Below, one piece after another: positions 44,061 to 45,365 of a stretch of 45,365 nucleotides of DNA (its first letter is position 1; the number at the start of each line of letters is the position of its first letter). Source of the DNA: Selaginella moellendorffii (lineage: Eukaryota > Streptophyta > Lycopodiopsida > Selaginellales > Selaginellaceae); assembly GCF_000143415.4 (NCBI RefSeq), contig NW_003314394.1, positions 124,042-169,406 on the forward strand, in the 5' to 3' direction. The notes under the pieces were generated by a model, which did not search any database, was not told the DNA's origin, and saw only the letters and a list, made by a program, of their open reading frames with translations. The translations under genes and the position numbers were made by a program.

Positions 44061-44947
44061 TTCCATTCTACTTTAGTCACTTAACCACACCTTTAACCAC
44101 CTGGAGAAGTCTCACTCATGACCTTTATAAATCTTATGCCCAACTTGAGGACATACTAGCCCTAAAAATGGCATTTATGCCACTCAACCTTTACACTTGA
44201 TTTAAGTGTTCTATATCTCCAATCCCATGATCGACACTCAAAGGTACCACCGACATAAGCCAAGGCTATGCCCATTCACTTTTATCAAACTTGTGGTCCA
44301 AGTTCACCTACATTGTAGTCCTGTCTCTCAATGATTGGGCCATCTGTTCATGAGTGGTCATCTTATGACCACACTTTTGCATTTTTCGGATGCTTGAAGA
44401 TATAGGGAATATGTTTCCCCAATGTCCCTTCTTTAGTTCTCATCAAGCCCCCATCCATGACTATACTTGCCAACACTGCCATTGGGTCAAAGCCCAAAGG
44501 CCCAACCACTATGGCCCATTGACTTCTAGGACTTCTTTGTCTCATGACTGCATCCTTGGTCATTACACAAGAGGACTCTTCCTCTTCCTTTCCTCAATTT
44601 GGGACTTTAGGACAACATTTCGAAACACTATGGCCCTACACGAGCCTTGTGGGTACTCCCCCACCTTCCACCTTTGGGTGCCATAGTTAAATGGCTAAAG
44701 CAAGGTTCTAATGAGCCACACCAAGTATCCAAGTAGGTAGTGCCACCCACACTTGGATTGGGAGTATCGATCATTCGATTTCCCATGGGAGCTAAAGCTG
44801 GCTCATGAATACTTTACCAAGCTACCCCACTTTTCTATCCATGTTTACTCTAGCCTTGGACTCCTCAGTAGTTATATCATCACCCAAACTTTTAGAGCTC
44901 ACTAAACCCCTTAGGGTCTGGGAGACAAATGCTTGGGGCTTTCACCC
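44061..44947. other. non-coding, unassigned
   Basis: No protein, RNA gene or repeat pairing that I can support; a frame of about 98 codons at 44390-44686 matches nothing I know. Confidence 0.35.
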
Positions 44948-45170
44948 TTGGACTCAGACTTGGACTCGGACTTGGTCTCAGGCTCGGTCTCGGTCTCAGT
45001 CTCAGTCTCGGTCTTGTTTTCGGTCTCGAACTCCATCTTGGGTCCATCTCAAACTTGACCTCAGACTCTATCTCAGGTCCATCTCGGACTCGAATTTAAA
45101 CTCCATCTCAAACTCAACCTCAAACTCCAATATCAGACTCCATCTCGAACTTCTTCTCGAACTCTTTTTC
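44948..45170 (+). repeat. degenerate CTCGGT / CTCAGA tandem array
   Basis: Six-base units (CTCGGT, CTCAGT, CTCGGA, ACTCCA) run for over 200 bp; the coding-looking Ser/Arg frame over it is a by-product. Confidence 0.7.
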
Positions 45171-45365
45171 AAAGGCATTCCTGACACTTGTCATATATCA
45201 ATCCTTCTTGTGTCCCTTTTTAGAGACTCATTCACTAATTGTTTCGTGTTCATCCCTCGAGCACTTCATTCGAAGTTCCACTCCGGGATTCGCCTTTAGC
45301 ACTGCAGATTGGAAGCTGCCTGCCGTCTACCGCCACTCTTGTGATTACTTTTTTTTTTTCTTTTT
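45171..45365. other. end of window, non-coding
   Basis: Nothing recognised; ends in a T-rich tract. Confidence 0.3.

Noticed and set aside
44805-45299. 164-codon Ser/Arg/Thr-rich frame
   Set aside because: Produced by translating the CTCGGT/CTCAGA array; no domain and no gene context.

Overview
The window is repeat-rich plant nuclear DNA, nearly all of it nested and decayed mobile elements. Plant origin is supported by telomere-type TTTAGGG units, a primer site for initiator-Met tRNA, TNP1/En-Spm-like and MULE-like transposase sequences, and a Ty3/gypsy pol relic. The introns are very short (about 47-63 nt) with good GT..AG ends. The MULE-like sequence reminds me of elements in non-seed land plants, but I cannot fix the species. 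I see no intact single-copy host gene.

Layout. (1) 1-2757: MULE-like transposase pseudogene, copy 1 (+). (2) about 2758-5752: Ty3/gypsy pol relic with the start of its 3' LTR. (3) 5753-7517: AT-rich DNA with two old LTR remnants in opposite orientation. (4) 7518-28317: a large LTR retrotransposon with both LTRs, PBS and PPT but no recognisable gag-pol (LARD-like). Its 5' LTR is split by a 12.36-kb DNA transposon ('TE-A', 7868-20226) and its interior by a reverse solo LTR (23857-25002, TSD AGTAT). (5) 28318-29937: MULE-like copy 2 (-), cut by the 3' LTR. (6) 30254-34240: tandem repeats and foldbacks, then a decayed multi-exon gene for a ParB-like plus beta-class DNA-methyltransferase-like protein (+). 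(7) 34266-42697: 'TE-B', an inverted, left-truncated copy of TE-A. (8) 42703-42956: a segment bounded by perfect 21-bp inverted repeats. (9) 42957 to about 44060: an older inverted copy of the LARD interior. (10) To the end: non-coding DNA with a CTCGGT/CTCAGA-type repeat.

Most striking is TE-A/TE-B. It has 21-bp terminal inverted repeats and a minus-strand transposase with two TNP1/En-Spm-like N-terminal repeats and a DUF7869-like catalytic region. Divergently transcribed is one long multi-exon cargo gene. Its exons join in frame into a ParB-like domain, a degenerate methyltransferase-like domain, basic and acidic linkers, a Pro/Thr-rich repeat and an FCP1/NIF-type HAD domain. The element is studded with about 18 copies of a 22-bp near-palindrome (core GGCRTGNGGCCNCAYGCC), several of which form the body of its roughly 50-nt introns. 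A second ParB-methyltransferase gene lies next to TE-B. Nearly all lesions, in every family, are C-to-T type nonsense changes, as expected of methylated, silenced elements.
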